Below, in pieces: positions 26,797 to 36,035 of a stretch of 64,000 nucleotides of DNA. The stretch covers positions 4,988,615 through 5,052,614 of the forward strand of contig CCMO02000001.1 in assembly GCA_000751295.2 (NCBI GenBank), read 5' to 3'. Source of the stretch: a bacterium YEK0313 (GTDB lineage: Bacteria; Pseudomonadota; Alphaproteobacteria; Rhizobiales; Phreatobacteraceae). Positions within the stretch are counted from its first letter, which is position 1. The number at the start of each line of letters is the position of its first letter. A model generated the notes under the pieces. It was not told the DNA's origin, searched no databases, and worked only from the letters and a program-made list of their open reading frames with translations. Made by a program: the position numbers and the translations under genes.

Positions 26797-26809
26797 CGAT
26801 AATTTATCG
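26797..26809. promoter_or_regulatory. Candidate MarR operator, perfect palindrome CGATAA-T-TTATCG
   Basis: A 6-1-6 perfect palindrome in the AT-rich part of the 288-bp divergent region between dctP and the MarR-family gene, 42 bp before the regulator's start. AT-rich pseudo-palindromes of this size are typical MarR sites. It would allow autoregulation and control of the TRAP-pxp operon. Confidence 0.5.
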
Positions 26810-26851
26810 TCGTTTTATTGATTTGATTTCGATGATATGTGACGACTAACT

Positions 26852-27460
26852 ATGCCGATGCCGCCGCTCCAGCCGCGCGAGAGACGTGCCATGCCTTCAC
26901 CGACATCGCCCAAGTCGCCGCCGTCCGAAGCCGCAGCGGCCGCGAAACCCGCAGCCAGCATTGGTCCGATCGTCTCCTCCGCCCATCTCGCATCGGGCGC
27001 CATGCCGGCGCTGTCGGAGTTCGAATTCGGCCTCATCCTGGTCGGCCACGCCTTCGAGCGCTGGATGACCCGCTGCGCGCAAGGCGCCGGCCTCGCCGGC
27101 CTTTCGCCGCTCGAAGTGCTGATCGTCCATACCGTCAACCACCGCGGCCGACCGAAACGCATGGCCGATATCGCGCTGGTGCTCAACATCGAGGACACGC
27201 ACCTCGTCACCTATGCGGTGAAGAAGCTCGAAGCAGCCGGCCTGATCCGCAGCGAGAAGGTCGGCAAGGAAAAGGCGATCGGCACCACGCCGAAGGGGGC
27301 CGAATTCTGCCTGCGCTATCGCGAGATCCGCGAAGCGCTGCTGATCAAGGGCGTGAAGGCCTTCGGCACCGACGCGGTCGAGCTGAGCCGGATCGCCGCC
27401 GAGATGCGCGCTCTGTCCGGGCTCTACGACCAGGCGGCGCGGGCGGCGGCGAGCCTTTGA
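26852..27460 (+). CDS. MarR-family / winged-helix transcriptional regulator
   Basis: Regulator of up to 202 aa. The DNA-binding core begins near residue 53: SEFEFGLILVGHAFERW, the recognition region MADIALVLNIEDTHLVTYAVKKLEAAGLI, and a wing around EKAIGTTPKGAEF. The first 50 residues are Pro/Ser/Ala-rich; the in-frame ATG at 26891 with GAGAGA upstream is an equally good start. It is divergent from the TRAP-pxp operon and is the obvious candidate regulator of it. The effector is unknown, pyroglutamate being the natural guess. Confidence 0.85.
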   Translation: MPMPPLQPRERRAMPSPTSPKSPPSEAAAAAKPAASIGPIVSSAHLASGAMPALSEFEFGLILVGHAFERWMTRCAQGAGLAGLSPLEVLIVHTVNHRGRPKRMADIALVLNIEDTHLVTYAVKKLEAAGLIRSEKVGKEKAIGTTPKGAEFCLRYREIREALLIKGVKAFGTDAVELSRIAAEMRALSGLYDQAARAAASL

Positions 27461-27598
27461 CCCACTGCGGCCGCCCGCGCCGAGGGGCGCACCCGGCCTG
27501 CGAGCCTTGAAGCCGCCACGGGCCCTGGCGCGCCGGACGATTGCGCAGCGGACATATCGCCCCATCGGGATGTTCGGCCTTCTCGTCCCAGGCGGTGA

Positions 27599-28021
27599 AT
27601 GATAGGGAGGATGCGCGAGACGGAGCGGCCCTTGAGCTGGAGAAGGTCATCGGGAGTGCGGTGGGTCGCCTTGGTCGCGGCCTACATGCTTGCGGCCCAG
27701 ACGCTCCTCGTCGGATTGACGAGCGGCCTCCATGCGGCGCCGCACTCGCTCGGCGGTGCCGGCCTCGTCCTTTGCACCGCCGAAGGCCTGGGCTCCCTCC
27801 CCGCCGATGACGACCAGCGGACGACCAAGCGCCTGCCGGACTGCTGCCTCTCCGCAGGCGGCCTCCTTGCGCTGGCAGCTCCGCCGATCGCCGAGCACGG
27901 GCTCGCGGCTCCGCCATTCGCGGAACACGAGGCGCCGGTTTTTCGCGCCCACCAGGACCGGCCCGTTCCCAGCCGCGACGGGTCGCTTGGAAATCCCCGC
28001 GCGCCGCCCCTGACCACCTGA
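27599..28021 (+). CDS. DUF2946-like small protein near TonB receptor
   Basis: Protein of 140 aa with one N-terminal hydrophobic segment (RWVALVAAYMLAAQTLLVGL, residues 21-40), then LVLCTAEG and DCCLSAGG, a cysteine pattern like DUF2946 proteins found beside metal or siderophore receptors. The C-terminal 50 residues are Pro/His-rich. The exact start is uncertain: 27599, 27611 or a GTG near 27656 are all possible. It lies 262 bp before the TonB-dependent receptor on the same strand, which suggests a linked role in metal uptake. Assignment is by pattern only. Confidence 0.55.
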   Translation: MIGRMRETERPLSWRRSSGVRWVALVAAYMLAAQTLLVGLTSGLHAAPHSLGGAGLVLCTAEGLGSLPADDDQRTTKRLPDCCLSAGGLLALAAPPIAEHGLAAPPFAEHEAPVFRAHQDRPVPSRDGSLGNPRAPPLTT

Positions 28022-28283
28022 CGGACTGCCGCTGAACCCGGCTTGCGGACCGACGCGATCGCGTGTCGCTCGGCCGATCGCCGCGGCATCCGGCAGCCTC
28101 GAGAAGGGTGGAAGGCGGTTCTCCGCGCGATGCGCCGTGCCGACCTCCTTCGCCCCGACCAACGTCGCGCCTCCGCCGCCCAGGCGAGGACCAGGCCTGT
28201 CGCAGCGTCCGCGCCGAGCCGGCCGCCGCCGCAGGCGGGCACGCATGCGCGACATGCCATAACGTCACACCGAAGAGCCCGAC
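28022..28283 (+). other. 262-bp leader before the TonB receptor, no feature recognised
   Basis: This GC-rich stretch contains no credible gene. I looked for a cobalamin riboswitch (B12-box, GCAACTG) and an AT-rich Fur-type box and saw neither. Translation of the receptor begins after GAAGAG. Confidence 0.4.
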
Positions 28284-30482
28284 ATGTTGCTCCGAAACCC
28301 GCCCGACCGCGCGCGCTGCCCGTCCGCCGCGGCGATGCTGCTTGCCTCCTCGATCCTGTCTCCCGTCCCGGCGCAAGCGGACCCGCCCGCGGCCTCGCAG
28401 GTCGTCGAGCTGCCGACGATCACCATCGAGGGCCGCGCCGACCCGACCGGCCTGAACGGGCCGAATTCCGCAGGCAGCATCGTCGGCCTCACCGCCCGCG
28501 AAACGCCGGCCTCGGTCAGCGTCATCACCCAGAGGGACATGCAGGAAAGGGGCCTGCGAACCTTCGTCGAAACCCTCAATGCGGTGCCGGGGGCGATGGC
28601 CGGCAACCTGCCCGGGGAACCAGGCGTGATCTCCATGCGCGGCTTCTCCCGCGCCGCGACCGGCTATGCGATCGACGGCACGCGCGCCGTCGATCCGCTC
28701 ATCGTCACGCGCGATTTCGATACGTTCAACTTCGAGCGGATCGAGATCCTCAAGGGACCGGCCTCGGTGATTCAGGGGACCGGCGCCCTGGCCGGCGCCG
28801 TCAATCTCGTCACCAGGCAGGCAAGGCTCGGCGAGCCCGGCGCGGAAGGGCTCATCAGCTACGGCAGCTTCAATGCCGTGCGCACCGGCATCGACGTCAA
28901 CACGCCGATCGGAGCGAACGCGGCGGTACGCTCGACATTGAGCTACAGCCAGTCGGACGGCCACGTCACCGATACTGCGGCGCGCAAGCTCGGCCTGACG
29001 ACGAACGGCATATTCGCGCCCACCGACCGCCTGACGCTCACCGCGTCCGCCGCGTATTTCCACGATGCGTTCCGCACGCCCTACCAGGGAGCGCCGCTGA
29101 TCCCGCGATCGGCGGCGCGCGATCCGTCCGATCTCGTCACCGCGCCCGGCGGCATGGTCATCGACCGCTCCCTGCGCAGGCAGAACTACAATGTCGAGGA
29201 CGGACTGATGAGGTCCGATACCGTCTGGCTGCGCGGGGCTGCCGAATACCGGCTGACCGACGGATGGACGCTGCGCAACGAAGTGAGCTTCCTCACGGCG
29301 AACCGCTACTGGGCCAATTCGGAAGACTTCACCTTCAACCGCGCGACCGGCCTGCTCGACCGCACGACAGGGAAGATCACCCATGATCACCAGTTCTGGT
29401 CGGATCGGGCGACCGCGTCCTATGACGGCCTGATCGGCGGGCTTCGCAACCGCTTCGCGGTCGGGTTCGAATATGTCGACACGCGGCTCGGCTCGAACAG
29501 ACGGTTCGGGACGACGACATCGGTCGACCCGTTCAATCCGGCGCGCGGCTATTTTCCGACCGACACCGCCGCCCATTTTCCGACCCGGCAGGACTTCCAC
29601 AGCCGATTGCGGACCGTCGCGCTGTTCGCCGAGAACGCCGTCAACCTCTCGCCCGACTGGCTCGTATTGGGCAGCGTCAGGCGCGAGACCATGAGCCTCA
29701 ATCGCCGCATCGACGATCTCAACCGGGACACGACCGCCCGTTTCGACAGGACCTTCGAAGATGTCTCGTGGCGGGTCGGCACGGTCTATAATCTCATGCC
29801 CGGAACGGCCGTCTTCGCACAGTACAATAGGGCGGCGATTCCGGTCGCCACGCTGCTGCTGAGCAACACGGCCAACGGGCAGTTCGCGCTGTCCACGGGC
29901 CGCTCCCTGGAGGCAGGGATCAAGTCGTCCTTCTGGAACGACCGTGTCGTCGCCACGGCTTCGCTCTACCAGATCGACCAGGACAACATCCTCACGCGCG
30001 ACGCCGCCAACCCGGCCCTGACGGTGCAGGGCGGAAGCCAGCGCTCCCGCGGCGTCGAGCTCGATCTCTCGGTCGCGGTGACGGACCGGTGGCGGGTCAG
30101 CGCAAGCGCCGCCTTCGTCGACGCCCGCTTCACGGAACTGCGCAACGCGACGCAGGACCTGCGCGGCAACCGTCCGCCCAATGTGCCGGCCCGCATGGTC
30201 ATGCTGTCCAGCAGCTATCGCCTCGAGCAGATGCCGATGACCATCGGCGCGTCGATCCAGCATGTCGGGTCCTTTTATACCGACACCACCAACACCATCG
30301 CGGTGAAGGCCCGGACGCTGGTCGACGCCTGGATCGCCTATGATATCGGCGCGGGAACGTTGCGGCTGCGCGGGCGCAATCTGACCAATGCCTTCTACGC
30401 GGACTGGTCCGGCTACAGCGCGACGCAGGTCTATCTGGGCGCACCGCGCAGCTTCGACCTCTCCTACACCGTCAGGTTCTGA
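28284..30482 (+). CDS. TonB-dependent siderophore receptor
   Basis: Outer-membrane beta-barrel receptor of 732 aa, energised by TonB. A signal peptide covers about residues 1-32 (cleavage near AQADPP). The plug domain runs from about 60 to 165 with ETPASVSVITQRDMQERG, SMRGFSRAATGYAIDG and ERIEILKGPASVIQGTGALAGAVNLVTR, the standard siderophore-receptor plug. The barrel ends in Phe (LSYTVRF), the BAM recognition signal. No FecA-type N-terminal signalling extension is visible. It precedes a PepSY protein, a common partner in ferric siderophore uptake. Confidence 0.93.
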   Translation: MLLRNPPDRARCPSAAAMLLASSILSPVPAQADPPAASQVVELPTITIEGRADPTGLNGPNSAGSIVGLTARETPASVSVITQRDMQERGLRTFVETLNAVPGAMAGNLPGEPGVISMRGFSRAATGYAIDGTRAVDPLIVTRDFDTFNFERIEILKGPASVIQGTGALAGAVNLVTRQARLGEPGAEGLISYGSFNAVRTGIDVNTPIGANAAVRSTLSYSQSDGHVTDTAARKLGLTTNGIFAPTDRLTLTASAAYFHDAFRTPYQGAPLIPRSAARDPSDLVTAPGGMVIDRSLRRQNYNVEDGLMRSDTVWLRGAAEYRLTDGWTLRNEVSFLTANRYWANSEDFTFNRATGLLDRTTGKITHDHQFWSDRATASYDGLIGGLRNRFAVGFEYVDTRLGSNRRFGTTTSVDPFNPARGYFPTDTAAHFPTRQDFHSRLRTVALFAENAVNLSPDWLVLGSVRRETMSLNRRIDDLNRDTTARFDRTFEDVSWRVGTVYNLMPGTAVFAQYNRAAIPVATLLLSNTANGQFALSTGRSLEAGIKSSFWNDRVVATASLYQIDQDNILTRDAANPALTVQGGSQRSRGVELDLSVAVTDRWRVSASAAFVDARFTELRNATQDLRGNRPPNVPARMVMLSSSYRLEQMPMTIGASIQHVGSFYTDTTNTIAVKARTLVDAWIAYDIGAGTLRLRGRNLTNAFYADWSGYSATQVYLGAPRSFDLSYTVRF

Positions 30483-30537
30483 CGCCGGGAGCCGGCCTGG
30501 TCCCCAACCATGCCCGGCCAATCAAGGACGTCCTGCG

Positions 30538-31938
30538 ATGATCGCTTTCCTCTCTTCGCCCGGGATTTACCGGGCCGTCTGGCGCTGGCACTTCTACGCC
30601 GGCCTCGTGGTCGCGCCCTTCCTGCTCATCCTGGCGGTGACGGGCGCCATCTATCTGTTCAACGACGAGATCAACGACCTTCTCCATCGTGACCTGCGCA
30701 TCGTTCCGGCCGCGGCGCAGTCCGTGCCGCTCGGCGCGGTGGCGGCCGCGGCCGCGACCACTCGTCCCGGCAGCAAAGTCACCCGCATCGATACGCCGCG
30801 AGAGCCCGGCCGCAGCGTCGAGGTCTTCGTCACCCCGCTCGACGGGCCGCCGCTGCGGGTCTTTGTCGATCCCGGCACCGGACGGGTGCTGGGGTCCTAT
30901 GTCTACGCGCGCACATTGGTCGGCTTCGCGGATCTCGCCCATGGATCGCTGATGCTCGGAGACTTCGGCGACGGCATCGTCGAACTGGCGGCCTGCTGGG
31001 GCTTCATCCTGACCGTCACCGGCCTCTATCTGTGGTGGCCGCGCGGCCTCGGCGGCCTCGGCGGCATTCTCTATCCGCGATGGAACCGGTTCGGCCGGGC
31101 GTTCTGGAAGGACTGGCACGCCGTGGTCGGCCTGTGGAGCGCCCTCCTCATCATGTTCCTGATCCTCACCGGACTGCCATGGGCGACATTCTGGGGCGAT
31201 TTGCTGCGCCGCGGAACCGACCTCGCCGGCATCGGCTATCCCGCGAGCCACAGGCTGCATGGCGCGGCGCCGCCCTCGACGGTCGGCGAAACCGTCGGCA
31301 ACGCCGCCCCATGGACCCTCGAGAGAGCGCCCGTCCCGGCATCCGACCCGCATGCCGGCCATGACGGTCATGGCATGGTGTCACAGGCGCCGGAGGGGCG
31401 CCGGCTCGGTCTGGACGATATTGCGGCGATACTGGAGCGCCACGGCATGCGGCCGCCCTATCGGCTGAGCCTGCCGCGGGACAGCAGGGGTGTTTTCACC
31501 GCCATCACCTATCCCGACCAGCCCGAGACGCAGCGCACGCTGCACATCGACCAATATTCCGGCGGCATCCTCGGCGATATCCGCTTCTCCGACTACGGCT
31601 GGGCCGCGAAGGCCGTCGAGCTCGGCGTCCAGATCCATATGGGCAACTATTTCGGACGCCCGAACCAGATCCTCATGCTGGCCGCCTGCCTCGGCATCGT
31701 CGTCCTGACCGTGACGGGCCCGATCATCTGGTGGCGGCGCCGACCGAAAGGCCGTTTCGGGGCCCCTGCTCCGGTCGCTGCGCCACGCCTGCGGACTCTC
31801 GCGCTGATCGTCGCGGGGCTCTGCGTCATCTTTCCGCTGGCGGCGGCCTCTCTCGTCCTGGTGCTCGTGGCCGATCACCTCGGCAGGCGCGTCACCGCAG
31901 CCGTCGCCCGCCTCGCTTCGCCTCGCCACGGACGGTGA
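30538..31938 (+). CDS. PepSY-associated membrane protein (siderophore-iron reduction type)
   Basis: Inner-membrane protein of 466 aa with four main hydrophobic helices and periplasmic PepSY-like domains: WRWHFYAGLVVAPFLLILAVTGAIY near the N-terminus, ELAACWGFILTVTGLYLWWPR, DWHAVVGLWSALLIMFLILTG, and a C-terminal GPIIWWRRRP. Homologues follow TonB receptors and are thought to help release iron by reducing ferric siderophores. I chose the ATG at 30538, where homology starts; the frame is open earlier but overlaps the receptor. Confidence 0.88.
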   Translation: MIAFLSSPGIYRAVWRWHFYAGLVVAPFLLILAVTGAIYLFNDEINDLLHRDLRIVPAAAQSVPLGAVAAAAATTRPGSKVTRIDTPREPGRSVEVFVTPLDGPPLRVFVDPGTGRVLGSYVYARTLVGFADLAHGSLMLGDFGDGIVELAACWGFILTVTGLYLWWPRGLGGLGGILYPRWNRFGRAFWKDWHAVVGLWSALLIMFLILTGLPWATFWGDLLRRGTDLAGIGYPASHRLHGAAPPSTVGETVGNAAPWTLERAPVPASDPHAGHDGHGMVSQAPEGRRLGLDDIAAILERHGMRPPYRLSLPRDSRGVFTAITYPDQPETQRTLHIDQYSGGILGDIRFSDYGWAAKAVELGVQIHMGNYFGRPNQILMLAACLGIVVLTVTGPIIWWRRRPKGRFGAPAPVAAPRLRTLALIVAGLCVIFPLAAASLVLVLVADHLGRRVTAAVARLASPRHGR

Positions 31939-32017
31939 GCCGGCCCGCCCGGCATGCGTCGGGCGCCCGTACCGCGCCCGACGGAGGACGGGCTGCCCGG
32001 GTGCGGCCCTTCCTCGG

Positions 32018-33658
32018 TTAGCCGCCGTAGGCCTTGGCGCCCGCCTTGCTGACGAGTCCTTCGGCGACGTCGTGGGCGACCGCATCCCGCTTGCGCTTCT
32101 TCGGATCGCCGATGCCGCCCCCGCCGGGGGTCATGACCACCAGCCGGTCGTCGGGCGGGATCATCTGGAAGCCCTTGCCCTTCAGCTTCTTGCCCGACTT
32201 GAGCGCGACCGCGCCGGCCGCGCCGTCCTTGCCGCCGTCGCGGCCGCGCGGCGGATGGTCGATGCGGTCATAGGCGGCGAGCAGGTCGAACGGCTTGCCG
32301 ATGCGGCTGCCGACCTCGATCACCTGGCCGAGCCCGCCGCGGGTGCGCCCGGCCCCGCCCGAATCCGGCCGGAACTCCTTGCGCCAGAAGATCAGCGGCG
32401 TGATCGATTCGGCGATCTCGACCGGCGTGCCCTTGACCCCGGACGGATAGGCGGTGGTCGAGAGACCGTCCTTCAGCGGCCGCGCGCCGGTGCCGCCATT
32501 GGCTGTCACCGCCATGGTGAACCCGTAATTGCCGAGCCCGGCATCCTCGGTCTGGCCACGGACATTGAGGTTCCAGAGGCACGATGTGCCCTCGGCCGGG
32601 ACGCGGTCGGGGATCGCCTGGCGCAGCGCGCCGAAGACGACGTCGGGCAGCATCTGGCCGATGACGTGGCGGGAGGCGACCGGCTTCGGCTTCAGCGCGT
32701 TGACGATGCTGTCCTCCGGCGCCGACACGGTGAGCGGCGCCAGCGACCCCGCATTGTTCGGAATATCCTTGCCGACGATGCAGGCGAGGCCGAACACCGT
32801 ATAGGCGGTCGTATAGGCCAGCGGCACGTTGATGCCCCTGCGCGAGGCCGGCCCGGTTCCGGCATAGTCGACATGGATGCCCGATTTCGACACCGTGACG
32901 GTGGCGGTCAGGGTCACCGGCTCGTCATAGCCGTCGACGGTCATGCTGTTGGTCCAGGACCCCTGCGGCATGGCGGCGATCGCTTCCAGCACCGCGGCGC
33001 GCGAACGGTCGAGGATGTGCCTGGAGAGGACGTCGAGGTCGTCGAGGCCGAACTCGGTCATCATTTCGGACAGGCGCTCGCAACCGACATCGTTGCAGGC
33101 GGCCAGCGAATAGACGTCGCCCTCGGTATCGACCGGCAGACGCGTATTGGCGCGGATCATCGCCATCAGCGTCTCGTTGAGCTTGCCCTTGTCGGCGAGC
33201 TTGAGCAGCGGAATGTAGAGCCCTTCCATGAACACGTCGGTCGCGTCCGGCCCGAAGCCGATGCCGCCGATATCCATGAGATGGCTGGTGCAGGAGAACA
33301 GCGCGACCAGCTTGCCCTTGTGAAAGGCCGGCGTGGTCAACACGAAGTCGTTGAGATGGCCGGTGCCCATCCAGGGATCGTTGGTGATGTAGATGTCGCC
33401 TTCGCGCATCGTCTCGACCGGAAAGGCGCGGATGAAGTGCCTGACGCTCTCGGCCATGGAATTGACGTGGCCCGGCGTGCCGGTGACGGCCTGGGCCAGC
33501 ATGTTGCCGTGCCGGTCGAAGACGCCGGCCGAGAGATCGCCGGCCTCGCGCACGATCGCCGAGAAGGCGGTGCGCAACAGCACCTGCGCCTGTTCCTCGA
33601 CCACCGCGATGAGGCGGTTCCACATGACCTGCAGGTCGATATCCGAAAGCTTGGTCAT
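32018..33658 (-). CDS. Hydantoinase B / oxoprolinase family protein (HyuB)
   Basis: Subunit of an ATP-dependent hydantoinase/oxoprolinase (546 aa), which opens cyclic imides or amides such as N-methylhydantoin, hydantoins or 5-oxoproline with HyuA. Motifs are RTAFSAIVREAGDLSAGVFD, TPGHVNSMAESV, NDPWMGTGHLNDF and the C-terminal GGAGRTRGGLGQVIEV. It follows hyuA with a five-base gap. Because a separate PxpABC exists in this window, the HyuAB substrate may differ from 5-oxoproline. Confidence 0.92.
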   Translation of the reverse strand: MTKLSDIDLQVMWNRLIAVVEEQAQVLLRTAFSAIVREAGDLSAGVFDRHGNMLAQAVTGTPGHVNSMAESVRHFIRAFPVETMREGDIYITNDPWMGTGHLNDFVLTTPAFHKGKLVALFSCTSHLMDIGGIGFGPDATDVFMEGLYIPLLKLADKGKLNETLMAMIRANTRLPVDTEGDVYSLAACNDVGCERLSEMMTEFGLDDLDVLSRHILDRSRAAVLEAIAAMPQGSWTNSMTVDGYDEPVTLTATVTVSKSGIHVDYAGTGPASRRGINVPLAYTTAYTVFGLACIVGKDIPNNAGSLAPLTVSAPEDSIVNALKPKPVASRHVIGQMLPDVVFGALRQAIPDRVPAEGTSCLWNLNVRGQTEDAGLGNYGFTMAVTANGGTGARPLKDGLSTTAYPSGVKGTPVEIAESITPLIFWRKEFRPDSGGAGRTRGGLGQVIEVGSRIGKPFDLLAAYDRIDHPPRGRDGGKDGAAGAVALKSGKKLKGKGFQMIPPDDRLVVMTPGGGGIGDPKKRKRDAVAHDVAEGLVSKAGAKAYGG

Positions 33659-33663
33659 GGCTC

Positions 33664-35901
33664 CTACTGCCCCTTGGCCGGCTTGGCCGGTTTGGCTCGC
33701 TTCGCGGTCCCGGCCGACTTGGCGGGCCTCGCTTGCTCGGTGGATCCGGCGGCCTTCGCAGGCTTGGCCGAGCGGACGGCCGCAGCGCCCTTCGCAGGCC
33801 TGGCCGAAGAGGCGGCCTCGGCCGCCTTGGCGGTCAGCAGCAGACCGTAGCCGGCGTCGAGCTGCGCATCGAAACTGGCGGTGACGAAGGTCGAGGTACC
33901 CGCCTCGACGATGATGGCCGGCCCGGCGACGGTGGCGCCGGGCGTCATGGCCGCCCGGTCGATCACCGGAACCTTGACGGTCCTGCCGCTCTTCGGGTCG
34001 AAGACCGGGCGCGTGGCGAGCGGCTTCGGCCCGTCCTTCCGGCGCGCCTTCGCCAGTGTGGCGGGACGCGCGGTATCGGTGGTCACGAGCAGGGCCCAGG
34101 ACAGCACCTCGATCGCGGCGCCCGGGATGTGGCGCGCGAACAGCCGCCGATAGCCGGCTTCGAATTCCGCCCGCATCAGCGCCACGTCCTTGTCCGTCAG
34201 GGCGCGATTGGGCAGGCCGACCGCGATCTCGTGGCCCTGGCCGGTATAGCGCATGAAGGCGGTGCGCGTTTCCGTCAGCTTGCGGCCGCCGGCGGCCGCC
34301 TTGGCGAGGCTCGTCGCCTCCTTGCTCATGCCGGCCAGCAGCTTGCTGGCCTCCTTCGCGTCGAAGCGGTCGAGCCGCATGAACTTGGAATGGACCAGCT
34401 CATAGGCGGCCGGCGCGCGCAGGAAGCCGACGGCCGAACCGACGCCGGCATCGGCGGGAATGACGATGCGGGATATGCCGAGCTTTTCGGCGAGCCTTGC
34501 CGCATGCAGCGGCGCGGCACCGCCGAAGGCCACCATCGTGTGGTCGCCAACCACGACGCCGCGCTCGACCGCGTGGACGCGCGCGGCATTGGCCATGTTC
34601 TCGTCGACGATCTCGGCGACGCCATGGGCCGCCATCGCGGTCTTCAGCGCGAGGGGCTTGCCGACCGCCGCATCGAGCGCGGCATCGGACTTGTCCGGAT
34701 AGAGCGTGATGGCCCCGCCGGCGAAGCGGGCGGGATCGATGCGGCCGAGCGCAACATCGGCGTCGGTCACGGTCGGCGCCACCCCGCCCCGGCCATAGCA
34801 GGCCGGGCCCGGCACGGATGCCGCCGAATCCGGGCCGACCGTGATGCGCTTCAGGCTGTCGACCCGCGCGATCGAGCCGCCGCCGGCACCGATCTCGACC
34901 ATTTCGATGACCGGGATGCGCACCGGCAGGCCCGACCCCTTCATGAAGCGCGACTGGCGGTCGACCTCGAACGTGCGGGCCTTGTAGGGCGTCGCGTCGT
35001 GGATGAGGCAGATCTTGGCTGTGGTGCCGCCCATGTCGAAGGACAGGACCTTGTCCTCGGCGCGCTCGGCGGCGACATGGGCGGCGAGAATGGCGCCGCC
35101 GGCCGGGCCGGATTCGACGAGCCGGATCGGAAAGCGTGCGGCGGTCTCGAGGGTCGCCAGCGAGCCGCCGGAGGTCATCAGATGGATCGGCCTGGCATAG
35201 CCTTCGGCGGCGAAGCGCGCCTTCAGCCGGCCGAGATAGCCGGCCATCAGCGGCTGCACATAGGCATTGGCGATGGCCGTGGACGTGCGCTCATATTCGC
35301 GCATTTCCGGGCAGACCTCGCTCGACAGGGTGATCGAGACGCCGGGCAGCTCCTCCGCCAGGATCTCGCCGGCCCGCACCTCGTGCGCGCCGTTGGCGTA
35401 GGAGTGGATGAAGGCCACCGCGACGGCCTCGACGCGGAGCTTCTTCAGCTCCTTCGCCACCTTGCGCAGCGCCGCCTCGTCGAGCGGCAGCCATTCCTTG
35501 CCCATCACGTCGATGCGTTCGGGCACGGTGAAGCGCAGCTTGCGCTCGACCAGCTGGCGCGGCTTGTCGATGAAGATGTCGTACTGGTCGTAGCGCCCCT
35601 CGTCGGCGATCTCGATCACGTCGCGAAAGCCGTCCGTCGCGACCAGCGCGGTCCGCGCGCCCTTGCGCTCGATCACCGCATTGGTGGCGAGCGTGGTACC
35701 GTGGACGAAGACTGCGAGATCGGCAAAGCCGATGCCCGCCTCGGCCAGCACGATGCGGGTGCCTTCCACCACTGCCTCCTCGGGCGCGTGGGGCGTCGTC
35801 AGCACCTTGGTGGTGAAGCGGGTTTCGCCCCGTTCGAGAACGATGTCGGTGAAGGTGCCGCCGATATCGGTGGCGAGACGGTAGGTTTCGGCAAGTGTCA
35901 T
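33664..35901 (-). CDS. Hydantoinase/oxoprolinase family protein (HyuA) with Lys/Ala/Pro-rich tail
   Basis: ATP-dependent subunit (745 aa) partnered with HyuB. The N-terminus carries the actin-like nucleotide fold: YRLATDIGGTFTDIVLE, FVHGTTLATNAVIERKGA, VLSFDMGGTTAKICLI and MVAFGGAAPLHAARLAEKLG. I chose the ATG at 35901; the frame is open 88 codons earlier but without homology. The last ~48 residues are an unusual low-complexity tail with five PAK units, resembling histone H1-like tails, which is not part of the catalytic fold. Confidence 0.9.
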   Translation of the reverse strand: MTLAETYRLATDIGGTFTDIVLERGETRFTTKVLTTPHAPEEAVVEGTRIVLAEAGIGFADLAVFVHGTTLATNAVIERKGARTALVATDGFRDVIEIADEGRYDQYDIFIDKPRQLVERKLRFTVPERIDVMGKEWLPLDEAALRKVAKELKKLRVEAVAVAFIHSYANGAHEVRAGEILAEELPGVSITLSSEVCPEMREYERTSTAIANAYVQPLMAGYLGRLKARFAAEGYARPIHLMTSGGSLATLETAARFPIRLVESGPAGGAILAAHVAAERAEDKVLSFDMGGTTAKICLIHDATPYKARTFEVDRQSRFMKGSGLPVRIPVIEMVEIGAGGGSIARVDSLKRITVGPDSAASVPGPACYGRGGVAPTVTDADVALGRIDPARFAGGAITLYPDKSDAALDAAVGKPLALKTAMAAHGVAEIVDENMANAARVHAVERGVVVGDHTMVAFGGAAPLHAARLAEKLGISRIVIPADAGVGSAVGFLRAPAAYELVHSKFMRLDRFDAKEASKLLAGMSKEATSLAKAAAGGRKLTETRTAFMRYTGQGHEIAVGLPNRALTDKDVALMRAEFEAGYRRLFARHIPGAAIEVLSWALLVTTDTARPATLAKARRKDGPKPLATRPVFDPKSGRTVKVPVIDRAAMTPGATVAGPAIIVEAGTSTFVTASFDAQLDAGYGLLLTAKAAEAASSARPAKGAAAVRSAKPAKAAGSTEQARPAKSAGTAKRAKPAKPAKGQ

Positions 35902-36035
35902 GCGCGGGACACTAGCGATCGCCGTGCCAAGAACAACCTCGATCTGGGGAATGAGGGCAATGCAGGTCTGCGGTAGGCCGCAAGCTCGACCGGCGGGGCG
36001 GACCGTGGAAATCTCCGTCCCGAAGGGAGAACGGC

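Noticed and set aside
28022..28283. Cobalamin riboswitch or Fur box before the TonB receptor
   Set aside because: Neither a B12-box nor an AT-rich Fur-type palindrome is visible in this GC-rich leader.
27345..30521. A 1058-codon open frame on the minus strand
   Set aside because: It lies opposite the TonB receptor and MarR genes and has the same low-complexity shadow composition, with no domain.
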